Shown one piece after another: positions 34,328 to 45,830 of a stretch of DNA of 64,000 nt. The position numbers and the translations under genes are program-made. This stretch comes from Aquatica leii (lineage: Eukaryota; Arthropoda; Insecta; Coleoptera; Lampyridae): the NCBI GenBank assembly GCA_035610365.1, contig CM069438.1:49534837-49598836 (forward strand), given 5' to 3'. The notes under the pieces were generated by a model. It saw only the letters and a program-made list of their open reading frames with translations, was not told where the DNA came from and made no database searches. Positions within the stretch are counted from its first letter, which is position 1. Each line of letters opens with the position of its first letter.

Positions 34328-35310
34328 TGTACTTTTTCCAGCGTGGTGATTTATTTTTCTTTTAATTTGTTTTAAATGCGAATTCTAGTTAGGGTCAGGA
34401 CACTTATTTATTTTACAAAATAATAGACTTTTAAAAATAAACATATAGGGGTAGTTATAATATGCTCTTGGTTATGTTAGAAATTTGTACGCCATTGTTA
34501 TCTGAAATGTTATTATGGGTTTGTATTAGTATTTTTAACTGACCTCTACGTGAGTAAGTGGACGACAAAGTTATTAATTAATGCCACTTTGGTGAGTTAT
34601 TTTCGACAACTACACTTTATTTAATTTTGGTTTACGGATAGTCGATTCGTAGGTCAATTATTACGCCGGGTACTTTTAATTGTTAACTGTGGTTATAGAA
34701 TGACTACGGTGATTTTACTATAATAAACGCAGTTTTTCCAATGAACGCCGGTTTTTACATAGGTTAATTATTGGTAATAACTCGGGAGCGGCCTAAGACT
34801 AGTCGGTATTTTAAACAGCAAAGGTTGGCTTGTGTATAGTTGTCTGTATTCTAAACAACTAGAAGCTTTTGGGATACAGGAAGGTTTTGAAAAGGTTTTC
34901 AAAGTAGTTTGAATTGCGAAGATACTGATTATGTAGGCGGCGTCTATGCGTGTCGGTATTAAGAAATTGCATTAATTAAGCAAATAAAAAACCTTATTTT
35001 AAATAAAGATCACATCAAAAGTAAAACTAATTGAAAGAGCAAATAATTTATGCAATTAAATTAAAAAAAGGAATAAACGTAAGTCAAAAGTGCTTACAAT
35101 TATTAAAAAAGCGCTGCTGTGCGGCACCTGCCAGGCACTCTAGCCCACGCACAATCACTTTAATGCACCGTAATAACAGCACACTGTTAATTTATTATTA
35201 ATTTAATTGATAATTAAACACTTAATACTTAAGACAGAATTTGAAACACGTCCGATTTCTTTGACTAGAAAACATGGATTGTGGAATAGTTTAATACGAA
35301 AAATTTAAAG
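34328..35310 (-). repeat. LTR-like unit lying between two identical primer sites
   Basis: The sequence next to each primer site is homologous for roughly 80 bp (34328 on and 35328 on: tgtactttttccagcgt against tgtactttttttagtgt). About 35010-35080 also resembles 35520-35600. This suggests two copies of an LTR-leader module in direct tandem with a 1,000-bp period, both on the minus strand and strongly eroded. Confidence 0.45.
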
Positions 35311-35327
35311 TCTCTGCTCGGGCGCCA
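35311..35327 (-). promoter_or_regulatory. Second minus-strand primer binding site
   Basis: Same 17 bases as at 34311-34327, exactly 1,000 bp further on. Part of the tandem module described for 34328-35310. Confidence 0.5.
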
Positions 35328-35689
35328 TGTACTTTTTTTAGTGTAGTAATTTATTTTTCTTGGGATTTGTTGCAGATGCAAAGGCTAGGTAGGATCAGGT
35401 TAGGGAATTGCATTATCTAAATTTCTTTATACGACATTTCCTGAAAATTTAAATAATTTGTTTTAATTTTATGAAATGTGTAAATATAAAAAATTAAAAT
35501 AATAGAAACAATTATACGCAAACATCGAAAGTAAAATTAATTAAAAGCGTAATTTACGTACAGAAATTAAAAATGGGAATAAACGTACACGTTAATTAAA
35601 ATATAAATTTAGGTCAATATCACGAAACTTTTTAACCAATCAAATTATCAAACGCCATTTATTCTTCCGGTAAAGTTTGAAGAACGCAG

Positions 35690-36119
35690 ATATTCTCTAG
35701 CGTTGTGTACGCCCAACAAATCTTTTATTTCACACACTTTTATGTGAATGACAATCAAATATTTTGGCGATCTGAGTGAAAGTCTTTATTTGGTGTGAGA
35801 ATGTTTGTATTGTGGTTTAATTTCATTCTTCCATAATTGTTTTTAGCGGGTTTCCATGCTTCTACCTGTGTTCTTTATTTGTAGAGTTGATAAGCACATG
35901 TTGCAATTGGAAAGTTTTCAGGGGGTTAACACTACTTACATTTTTGAGGTGTTGAATACAATCACATTGGAGCAAATAATTGCCGAATTTAAGTTTAAAC
36001 GGTGTTTCCCATCCTAGTCCCTCATGGTTTTGGCGCTTTTCTAAATTATTTTATAATCTAAGACTACGAAGTCTACGACTCTATCACCGGCACAACTGAG
36101 TTAGTCGTCGCTTTCTTTT
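35690..36119 (+). repeat. LTR family R fragment, left of the BEL insertion
   Basis: Aligns with 27930-28930: tacgcccaacaa, ctgagtgaaagtct against ctgagcaaaagtct, and the 3' section ending ttagtcgtcgcttt. It resumes after the BEL element as ttttagttacgtg at 41600-41612, which shows that the BEL element split this LTR. Confidence 0.6.
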
Positions 36120-36264
36120 TGTTGAGTATACACCCTGTATTTGTACTTCTGTATTTTCAGTAACATTGTGTCATGTAGTTGTCAAGAGTTGTCAACTAAG
36201 GTCTTACTTTTTAAAAACAGTCTATTTTGGTTTTTGTTGTATTTGTATGTATTATTATGCTACA
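36120..36264 (+). repeat. 5' LTR of the BEL/Pao element
   Basis: 145 bp, TGTTGAGTATACACCCTGTA to ATTATTATGCTACA. Matches the 3' LTR along its whole length apart from an indel near position 65. Confidence 0.92.
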
Positions 36265-36329
36265 TTTTTTGGTCCTTACGAGCCCGATACTGCGCAAATT
36301 TTGTTTGTTCCTGAAAAACCTCGTCGTTT

Positions 36330-38200
36330 GGATGAAGGTGTTTGAAGTTCAATCTACTCAAGTAATACAATTTGAAACATTTCTTTCAAACTTAGATACC
36401 GTTGATCACGAGGTATCGTCTGCACAAATTATCGAAATACAAGATCGTTTACAAGGAAATTCTTTGTTATTAAATCAATTTGATGAAATACAATCTGAAA
36501 TTATTTAATCAGTTACAGACATGGAAGCTGAAACTAAACAACACGTTCAATTCAAAGATGATTTTTTTAGAATTACTGCAATTGCCAAAAGTTTATTATC
36601 AAGCTTTCAAAGAACTTCTAGCAGCAATTCTCCTCCTGATAGTAACAAATCAGGAAATTCAAATTATTAATCACATACGGTTCCAAGTTTTAATTTACCA
36701 AAGATTTCCATTCTAAGCTTTTCTGGTGACCTGGAAGGTTGGCTTGAGTTTCGTGAAATTTTTACTAGTTTGATTAATTCCAACAGTGATCTTGGAGACA
36801 TACAAAAGCTCCATTACTTAAAAGCAAGCTTGAGTGGAGATGCTGCTCAAGTAATCAGATCGTTACAGTTTACAACCAGCAATTATCAAATCGCTTGGCA
36901 AGCTATTTGTGCGCGGTACGATCAATCTCGCATGCTTATTCGAAACCATATAAAATGTATACTTGAGCTAGAACCTTGCAAAAAGTAGTCTTCTACAACA
37001 TTAAGAAGTTTTTGCAATTCCTTATTCAAACACATTACTGCATTACGTTCGTTAGCTAACGACGGAGACTTCGAAACCGCCATGATTCAAATTGTATCAG
37101 ACAAACTTGATCCTATTACTACGCGTGAATGGGAAACATTACGAAATTCATCAACCAACATTTTACCAAATTTCAATGAATTGAAATCGTTTTTAACAAA
37201 CAATGCCAATCTCTTGGATAGTTTGCAATCAAAGCAAGACGCTAAGGTTATCCCTCACAAACCAAACCCACACTTTTCAAAATCCTTTCTAGCAAACACA
37301 TCAACTTGTGTGCTTTGCAAAAATTGTCATTCAATAAGATCATGTAAAAAATTTCTAGATTTATCTGCTAGGGAAAGAATTGCCAAAGCAAAGGAATTGA
37401 GAGTTTGTCTCAATTGCTTCCATAAGGGTCATTTTATACACCAATGTTCTTCTAAGTTTACTTGCCGTACATGCAAATCCAAACATCACACTCTTTTGCA
37501 TATTGGACCTAATCCTATGTCCATCTCGGATAAGCAGCCAGGATCTGCCAGCTTTATAAACACTCCTGCCGAATCCATTCAAACCATTTCTGCATTTTGT
37601 ACAAACAGTTTAAAAGTTTTGTTGCCAACAGCTTCCGCTAAGATCCTTGATTCTACCGGAGGGTAACACACAATTCGCATTTTGTTAGACTCAGGTTCTC
37701 AATCTAATTGTATTCGTTCAGACCTGTGTCAAAAATTAAACTTGCGCATTGATAATGCAAACATTCTAGTTTCAGGCTTAAGCAAAACTTTCTCTATGAT
37801 TCACTCAAAGTGTGAAGCAACCGTGCGTTCACATCATACCAATTTTCAAATCAATCTTTTATGTTTAGTTCTTGATGAAATAACTGGCAGCGTGCCCAGT
37901 TTACACGTACATTGCTACAATTTTCAAATCCCCGATAACATTAAATTGTCAGACCCGCTTTCTAATAAGCCTGGTAAAATTGATATGCTAATTGATTCAC
38001 CAGCGTTCTTTTCATTATTATGTATTGGTCAAGTGCGGCTAGGTCCACAATTGCCTATTCTTTCAAAAACTCGCTTTGGATGGATGGTATCCGGACAAGT
38101 TAGTAACGCAGTTTCTACTCATTCACGTTGGCACTTAAGGTTTCTGGACGATCTACCAGATCGCATTTTAGAATTTTGGGTGCTCGAGAGCTACCCCTAA
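36330..38200 (+). pseudogene. BEL/Pao gag and protease
   Basis: One frame runs through gag and protease with in-frame stops near 36508, 36670, 36988 and 37664. Gag contains ISILSFSGDLEGWLEFREIF and KLHYLKASLSGDAAQVIRSL, the DUF1759-type region of Pao gags, then Cys-rich knuckles (CVLCKNCHSIRSC, CLNCFHKGHFIHQC, CRTCKSKHHTLLH) at about 37308-37500 for RNA binding. The aspartic protease follows with ILLDSGSQSNCIRSDLCQKL near 37680 and a DUF1758-like tail to 38200. Apart from the stops the frame is well kept, so inactivation came mainly by point mutation. Confidence 0.85.
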
Positions 38201-39860
38201 CAAAAGGTTTGCTCCTCCGAAAAAAGTGCTTGCGAAGCACATTTTATTCAAAACTCTTTTAGGAACGCAGAAGGAGGATTTATTGTTTCAATACCATTCA
38301 AAGATTCGATTGCATGCCTTGGAGAATCCCAAGACATCGCAAGAAAACAATTTTTCTCACTGGAACGCCGCTTTCAGTTCAATCCAGAACTTTGCACTCG
38401 TTACGTTGCCTTCATGCAGGAATACCAAGTTTTGGGACACATGACAGTGTCACATTCTGATGCTGAATATTCTTATTACCTTCCCCATCATGGTGTGTTG
38501 AAAGAAACCAGTCTAACCACCAAACTTCGTGTTGTTTAGCTCTTCTGCCACAACTTCTGGCTATTCTTTAAATGACGCTCAAATGGTTGGTCTAACGATA
38601 CAACATGATTTATTTTCTATTCTAATTCGTTTTTGGAAGCATACGTATGCTGCTGACATCGAAAAGATGCACAGACAAGTGTTGACTGGGCCCAAACAGC
38701 GGTCACTTCAACGTATTTTCTGGATATCTTCTCTAACAGAACAATTACAACCTTTCGATCTCAATACCGTTACGTATGGAACAGCATCTGCGTCCTTTCT
38801 AGCCATCCGTAGTCTATATCAACTAGGTATGGAATGCGAAGCTTCAAATTCTTAAATTTCTCGCATCATAAAAAATGATTTTTATGTCGATGATCTTCTT
38901 ACTGGCGCCGATGATATTTCCCAAGCACGCAATATTTGTTTGGAACTTTCAAATGTTTTACGTTCAGAACTTTTCATTCTTCGTAAGTGGATATCTAATG
39001 ATCCATTAATATTAAAGGACCTTCCTAATACGTATGTTCACCCTGGTGTTCTAGAATTTGGTGCTGGCAAGCCCCCTCATACCCTGGAATTGACATGGTC
39101 GATTCAGGCAGATAGCTTCGTATTTACTGTTTTATCAACTGCAACTGAACTCATAACTAAACGCGTTATGCTCTCCGAAATATCTCAAATATTCGATCCT
39201 CTTGGGTTACTTGCGCCTTCTACTATAATCGCTAAAATTATGTTCCAACAGTTATGGTTGGAAAAGTTATCATGGGATTATCCAATTTCTGAAAAGATCG
39301 TAAGAAAGTGGGCTGTTTATAGAGCAGAACTGGTTCATTTAAATGACCTTCAAGTCCTTAGAAACGTCATCTGCGAGGATGCTATGGATATCCAACTTCA
39401 TGGATTTTGTGATTCTTCGATGCACGCTTATGGCGCATGTATTTATCTTAGATCCGTTGACAAAGATAATAACACATTCACCAAACTTTTATGTGCTAAA
39501 ATTAAGGTAGCACCTTTAAAACCTGTAACTTTTCCAAAACTCGAACTTAACGCAGCCGCATTGTTGACTAAACTTTCAGAACAGGTTCTGAAAGCTTTAT
39601 ATCTTCAAATCTCTTCTTCTTATTTATGGTCTGACTCGACAATAGTGTTAAGGTGGTTGAAAACCAATCCAAACTTATAGAAAACTTTCGTTTGTCATCG
39701 CGTTGTTAACAACCATCAACGTACTTCTCACTCTATTTGGAGACATCCATCCTGGTTATCTGAAAATGAATCGATATGGCCTAACTCTATTGTCTCTATT
39801 CCTAAGTTTCCATAACTCAAAAAGGAAGCACAATCTTTCGCTACTACTACACAGGATTCA
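38201..39860 (+). pseudogene. BEL/Pao reverse transcriptase and RNase H
   Basis: RT palm fragments appear from 38529 on, and the catalytic box NDFYVDDLLTGADD lies at about 38874-38915, just after a stop at 38854. The long piece from 38940 includes MLSEISQIFDPLGLLAPSTI, a hallmark of the Pao RT C-terminus (peptidase A17 entry). RNase H follows with LHGFCDSSMHAYGACIYL, FPKLELNAAALLTKL and YLWSDSTIVLRWLKTNPNL, then a stop at 39678. The 5' RT section before 38529 is in poor shape with frame changes near 38200 and 38460. Confidence 0.85.
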
Positions 39861-39959
39861 TACCCTATTTTGCAATTCTCTAACATGACTCGGCTAGAGA
39901 GAGTTGTTGCGTATTCTCTTCGTTTTCGCAGAAACTGTTGTTTGCCTGCAGTTGATCGT

Positions 39960-41345
39960 ACTGTCTTTTAACAATTTTTGAGTTTAAAGATGTACTCAAA
40001 CGTATAGTACAAATTTCACAAGCACAGTCTTTTCCAGACGAGCTCAAGCATCTTCAGCAAGGTAAACCATTAAAACCTTACTCGTCGCTAAAAAGCTTCA
40101 ATCCATTTCTTGGCGCCGACGGCACCATTCGAGTTAGTGGCAGACTTCATTATTCTAATTTCAATTTTGATAAGAAGCATCCCATTCTTCTATCAGGCAA
40201 ACATTGCCTCGCTAAATTAATTGCTACCAGAGAGCATATCAGAATGCTTCATGCTGGTCCTCAATTGCTTCTCTACGAAGTAGATTTTGGATTACTTCAG
40301 GGCGCTGTCTTGTAAGACAGATAGTTCATCATTGTATAAGATACTTTCGCCTATCTCCCAGAGCAATAGAACCCATAATGGGCAATCTTCTATCCTCACG
40401 AGTCAATCCTGCACCACCATTTTTTACAACTGGAATAGATTACGGTGGGCCCTTTTTATTAAAGATCGTAAAGGTAGAGGTTCAAAGTCCTATAAGTCTT
40501 ATTTATGTATTTTTGTATGCTTTGTGACCAAAACAGTTCACTTGGAATTGGTCACTTCTCTCACAACTTAATCCTTTAATATGACTTTTAGACGTTTTGT
40601 TTCACGCCGCGGTAAGCCCATGCATATCTATCCTGATAATGGCACCACCTTTGTTCGAGCTCATTCTGAACTTAAGGAATTGAGCTTATTTCTTAAGACT
40701 AATTGTGAATCTGTTGCTGACGTCCTTGCTAACAAAGGAACGAATTGGCATTTTATTTCGGCTCGCAGTCCACATTTTGGTGGTCTGTAGGAAGCTGGCA
40801 TCAAGTCAGCAAAACACCATATAAAAAGAGTTCTCGGCGACTCACTATTAACTTATGAAGACCTTTATACTTTGTTGTCAGAAGTTGAGGCAACCCCAAA
40901 TTCGCGTCTCTTAACTACTCTGTGTGCTGATTTCAACGATCTACAACCGCTCACACCTGCATATTTTTTGGTGGGAAGACCACTCACAACTCTGCCAGAT
41001 TCAGACGTAACTGTTTTACCTCGTTCTCGTCTTGCCTATTTTCAACACATCCAACAGCTTAATCAACGAATATGGCAGCGGTGGAGCCAAGAGTACATCT
41101 CCGAGCTGCAGCAACGCACAAAGTGGTAGCTGCATCACTCGTATCTTCAGAATGGAGCATTATTCCTGCTAAAAGAAAAAAAATTATACCCTTTACAATG
41201 GAAATTGGGACGTGTCATAGGCATTTATCCAGGCCGTGATGGCATCAACCGAGTGGCGTCTGTGCGCACAAACAATGGTGTTGTTCGACGTGCATTTACG
41301 AAATTGTGCCCGCTACTGTTAGACAGTGGCGCGAGTGTTTAATTT
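39960..41345 (+). pseudogene. BEL/Pao integrase with C-terminal extension
   Basis: N-terminal zinc-binding residues are seen around KHPILLSGKHCLAKLI and HIRMLHAGPQLLL. The core shows GIDYGGPF with the first Asp near 40437, MHIYPDNGTTFVRAHSEL with the second near 40637, and FGGL-stop-EAGIKSAKHHI near 40780, where a TAG replaces the usual Trp codon before the catalytic Glu. After that come LQPLTPAYFLVGRPLTTLPD and the WQRWSQEYISELQQR block of the DUF5641-like tail, ending before the 3' LTR. Frameshifts lie near 40300 and 40480. It would have joined the cDNA to host DNA with a 5-bp stagger, matching the observed duplication. Confidence 0.85.
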
Positions 41346-41463
41346 AGTTTATTATATGACTTTAAGTAAGCTATTATATGTTTTCAATGAATTTGCATAA
41401 TTTTTTATCATGTTCGTTATTGAAAGGTTTCTTTTCTTTGTTTAACTTTCAAGGCCGGGGGCA

Positions 41464-41598
41464 TGTTGGGTATACACCCTGTATTCGTACTCCTTTATTC
41501 TCAGTAACATTGCGTCATGTAGTTGTAAACTAAAGTTGTACGTTTTAAATACAGTCCATTTTGTTCTTTGTTGTATTTGTATGTATTATTATTCTACA
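41464..41598 (+). repeat. 3' LTR of the BEL/Pao element
   Basis: 135 bp, TGTTGGGTATACACCCTGTA to ATTATTATTCTACA, followed by ctttt. Confidence 0.92.
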
Positions 41599-41603
41599 CT
41601 TTT

Positions 41604-41629
41604 AGTTACGTGAAAAACCACGTAACAGA
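41604..41629 (+). repeat. LTR family R tip hairpin, right of the BEL insertion
   Basis: gttacgtg-aaaaac-cacgtaac is a perfect 8-bp stem ending in the LTR's CA. It completes the LTR fragment at 35690-36119. Confidence 0.75.
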
Positions 41630-41633
41630 TTCT

Positions 41634-41890
41634 ATAATGGTTATTTAGTTGTAATTGGTCTACCTCTTCCTTTTTTTTAACTCCGATTCTCTCTTGTTCG
41701 AAATAAATATATTATTGTTAGAATCTGTTTTGCGAATTGTTTCTTTTAGTAATCGACAAATTTAAACAAGGTCTGTATTGGGTGTTACTTATTTGTTGTG
41801 CCACTTTTTTAAATTATTGTATAATTAGCACATCGAGACTTGCGTCCCGCTTGCCGAATCAAACTGAGTTAGTCGCTGCCTTTAAATTAC
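41634..41890 (+). repeat. LTR family A 3' fragment
   Basis: Aligns with 25269-25515: tctacctctt, ttgtttcttttagt, gtattgggtgtta, cgagacttgcg and gagttagt are shared. The terminal GTAACA and primer site are not preserved. Confidence 0.65.
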
Positions 41891-43791
41891 GGAAGAATTA
41901 TCATAATTATTTTTTTATTTTTTTTGACAGTCATGCAAGTATCGGTTTGTTCAAATGTTGTATTTTTTGTGAGTGCAACTGCAATTTACATAATAATTTG
42001 CTCAAAATTTTTAAATAAAACGTTTATTTAATACAGCCGATGGAACATTACGAACTACCAAAAGCGTAAATTTTAGAATTGGAAATTGTAGTAATAGTAT
42101 ATTAAAAGAGTCGTATACTGTTTGTTAAAAGTGATGTAAATTGATACGCTTTGAGCAAATAATTTTATTTTTAGTCGTGTTTTACAACGAACGCTTTAAC
42201 TCCACTTCAGCCGTTTACATTTAAAGCACTATTTACACAGTCTGAAATCTTTAAGTATTTTACACAAGATTGTAATATCGCTTCAAACGCTTTAATTTTA
42301 GTATTTCATCGTTATTTTTACTTAGTGAATTATAAAACATATTCTCGTGAATAAACGTAAAGTGCCTTAACGCATTTAAACAAAAGTTTAAAGTTGGCTT
42401 CAGTTAATATTTATTCTAATTAAACTAAAAGCATAGGTAACGCAAAAACGTACACGCTAAATTTAATAAATGTTTATTAAAATATTTTCCGCGTTTTAAT
42501 TGAAATAATTTTCTTGCGAAGGTGGAAGAGAAACAACGTTGTTTATACAATTTATTTTAGTAGTAGCCGAAACGGTAGAATTTTTGTTAAAAATAGATCA
42601 AAGAGAAAATGAAAGATAAATACCTGGATGTAAACATAAATAATAAATGGTTTGCATCGTATTAACCTTAATCATTATTTAAAAGGTGGACGGACGAATT
42701 GGAATATGGAGCGTAAAACTTTAAGTTGTTACTTCTATGCATGATGTAAATTAATCATCCCCTTGTATGTTTGGACATGTACGGTGGCAGCATAATACAA
42801 CATCATTTATATAATTCTCCCTCTTTTACGCTTTCAATAAATTCACTGCCCACTAAAAGCATTTGTGGGTAAATAGTTTTTACTCTATTTAAAATTTCTG
42901 AGCTTTTGTGCATACTGATAACAGCTTTTTTGAGTGGGCTTAGCTTATTTTATCAATACATTTTTAACAATACTCAAAAAGCTTTGCAATTCATAATCGT
43001 GGAATTAAAGTATATAAGCGGATTGTTTACCAATGACTCGCTCAAGTTCAAACTTGTTAATCCGCCACTTATGATTGAATTATATTTACAACTTTCTATA
43101 GCAGCATTAAGCACAAAATAAGGTTTTTTTACAACAAAAAAATGATGCATAAAATATTAGCAATAAGGGACACAAATTTAAAATGAAAGGTTAGTAATAG
43201 CAACTATAACTGTACTTAAAATGATATAAAAAGGCATAAAAATAATAATAAAAAAAGTCATAAATTAGAATTTATTATTGAGAAAAAGAGAAATGGTGAA
43301 ATCACAAATTTTGTTAAGACAAATAGAAACATTTTTATTATTAATACGAAAAAACCTTAAAATTAATTAGTAAAAAAAATTTGCTTTATCTTGATTTGAA
43401 TTTTTCACCGGTCTGTTCTATATAAGAAGAAGAGCAAGAAAAACAAGAAATTTTGTATACACCAGAATTATCTAAAAAGAAAATCTCTCGTTTTTATTAC
43501 TAACAATAAATATTTTGACTGAGTTATACGAATAAAGTTGAAGATTTTATTTATGAAGGTGGTGTTAAAGTGCTTTCTACGGATCCAATTTTTAGTTAGG
43601 TTTCTTCTTTACTTTCAGGTCATCAATCAAGTAATTTAACTATTAACCCTTTTGAAAATAGGAAAACCAAAAATTTTCATCAATAAATTCTTTGACACTA
43701 CTTCTTTTATGTCTACCAAAAATACATAATTTTTTTAAATTCTGAATTACTTCACTTTGAGTATTGATTATTTTAACTATCTCGAAAGATA
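41891..43791. other. About 1.9 kb AT-rich sequence, no supported gene
   Basis: Short frames only; none with recognisable motifs. The last 150 bases may belong to the Penelope 3' end. Confidence 0.45.
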
Positions 43792-45770
43792 TCAGACATT
43801 ATAAAAGCAAGTCCACCGCGCACTTTTACCATTTGCACAGTAGCAGTCATAAAAGTGTGTAAAGATCTCGTTTGGTGTTGTTGGCTTTTTGACTTCAAAG
43901 CGGTTAAAGCTATTGGGGCGTTTGATGATTTCTATGCTTTCTCGGAATTTCCTATTGAAAAAGAATGGAGATTTGGCAATCAACGAAACATTATCAAAAT
44001 CTATCTTGTGACCTGTAGTAAAATGATGTTCAGCGACCGCAGACTTGGAAGTATACCTTTTTCTTATACAACGATCATGTTCTGAAATGCGAGTAATGAC
44101 GGAACGACCGGTTTCACTAATGTGGACTAAACTACATGAACAAGGGATTTGGTATACACTTTGAGATGAAAGTGTAGGAAATTTGTCTTTGGGAGAAGGA
44201 AGAATCTGAGAGATTTTGCCTGTTGAGTTGAATATTGGTTTAAGACCATTCTTACGAAAGAGTTTCCCTATTTGATCTGTAACCTTGTGAATGTAGGGTA
44301 AAAATGCCAATTTCGGGTTGAATTCGGGAGTAGAAATGGCCTTCGGTAATCGAGTACGTGGATGTAGACGACGATTAATAACTCTATGAATATCTCGCTT
44401 TACATAACCATTGTTCACTAAGGTTCTAGTAAGATGACGGAGTTCCGAGTCTACATTCTCAGGTTGGCAAATAGAAAAGGCACGATGAACCAAAGATTTA
44501 ATAACAGAACGTTTCTGTGCAAGATGATGATGAGACGCAGCATGAAGGCATCTGTCCGTATGGGTGGGTTTGCGATAAACAGAATGGCCCAGAAGTCCGT
44601 CGGGCTTACGGGTCACAAGAACGTCAAGAAATGGAAGAGAACCATTACTTTCGATTTCCATGGTAAATTTGATATCTAAGTGTGGATTGTTAAGATGATC
44701 AAGAAACTCAGACAATTCAAGATGACCATGAGACCAAACAATAAACGTGTCGTCAACATACCTAAACCACACTTTAGGTTTTAATATTGATGATTCCAAA
44801 GCAACCGTTTTAAAGGATTCCATAAAAATGTTAGCTACAACAGGTGATAAAGGAGCACCTATAGCAGCACCAGAAACTTGTTCGTAAGACTTGTTATCAA
44901 ATTGGAAGTAAGTAGAGGATAGACACTTATCAATAAGAGGAACCAAACTCAACTCCTTGCCATGTTGAGACAGAATCTGTGTGATGATAATAAGCAAATC
45001 CTTAATAGGAACTTTAGTAAAAAGTGAAGTAACATCAAAGCTCACGAGAAGATATTGGGATTCAAGTTTTATAGTTTCTAGAGGTTGAATATGCTGACAG
45101 ACAAGACAAGAACTTGGGTAGCTTGTAGGTAGGAGAATGGATAGTACTGACGATAGGTCAAAAAGAAATACCTTGTTTGTGAATTTTGGGAAGTCCGTAT
45201 AGACGAGGTGGTTTAGAATCTGATGGGGTAAGTCGACGTTTAGTTTCAGGAGGTAGATTGGAAGATTTGATGATTTGGTTGACCTCACGTTCAATCCTCG
45301 AAGTGGGGTTGTGAGTTAGCAGAGCGTAAGTTTCCTCAGACAAAATAGAATTGATTTTCGTAATATAATCAATTTAGTTCAAAACTACAGTGGCGTTGCC
45401 TTTGTCGACTGGAAGAACAATAATATCAGGGTTCTTACGAAGACTTTTTAGAGCTGACTCTTCCGACTTAGAAATGATTTAGGAATTTTAGATGATTCAA
45501 GGATTTTGCCAGTGTGAATACGAATGGGATTTGAGATGAGGCGAAAAAGATGACTCAACACATAAAATATCTTCTTTAGGAATACGTTTGGGAGCAACCG
45601 CAAAATTCAAACCCTTAGAGAGCACCGCTTTCTGTTCTGAGGTGAGGACCAAACTAGATAAATTGACAACCGTCTTTAAAGAGTTAGTAGTGGATGAAAC
45701 TTTACGATTCTTTGCAACTTCCGTTACAACAACAATGACACGGTCCAAACTCGGAAGACATTCTAATTTT
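43792..45770 (-). pseudogene. Penelope-like element: reverse transcriptase plus GIY-YIG endonuclease
   Basis: Penelope elements copy RNA at a nick made by their own GIY-YIG nuclease. Upstream pieces (KGLNFAVAPKRIPKEDI near 45600; PDIIVLPVDKGNATVV near 45410; PPRLYGLPKIHK near 45200) are in changing frames. From about 45150 a long open frame to 43792 carries YLLVSFDVTSLFTKVP, GAAIGAPLSPVVANIFMES and the intact RT box FRYVDDTFIVW, then FLDVLVTRKPDG and HSVYRKPTHTDRCLH. The nuclease reads SVYQIPCSCSLVHISETGRS, where G-(V/I)-Y is SVY and Y-I-G has become HIS. The first roughly 65 codons of the frame starting at 45294 are out of frame with the family; the start is not real. The element is probably 5'-eroded. 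Confidence 0.85.
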
Positions 45771-45830
45771 AGTATAGATTCCGGCCGTGAAAGCCTTCGC
45801 TATTACAGTGCCACCAATTTTTTGTAAAAT

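Larger units (their letters stand above)
36120..41598 (+). mobile_element. BEL/Pao LTR retrotransposon, full length but inactivated
   Basis: 5,479 bp bounded by short LTRs (36120-36264 and 41464-41598), both TGTTG...CTACA, with a perfect 5-bp target duplication ctttt at 36115-36119 and 41599-41603. Gag, protease, RT, RNase H and integrase follow in BEL/Pao order. Gag and protease lie in one frame and RT onward in others, broken by stops. The LTRs differ by more than a dozen substitutions and a short indel, so insertion is not recent. Confidence 0.93.

Noticed and set aside
36265-36290. Primer binding site of the BEL element just after its 5' LTR
   Set aside because: ggtccttacgagcccgat follows the LTR but I could not match it to a tRNA end with confidence.
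43855-44679. Plus-strand frames near 43.9 and 44.5 kb
   Set aside because: Antisense of the Penelope RT ORF.
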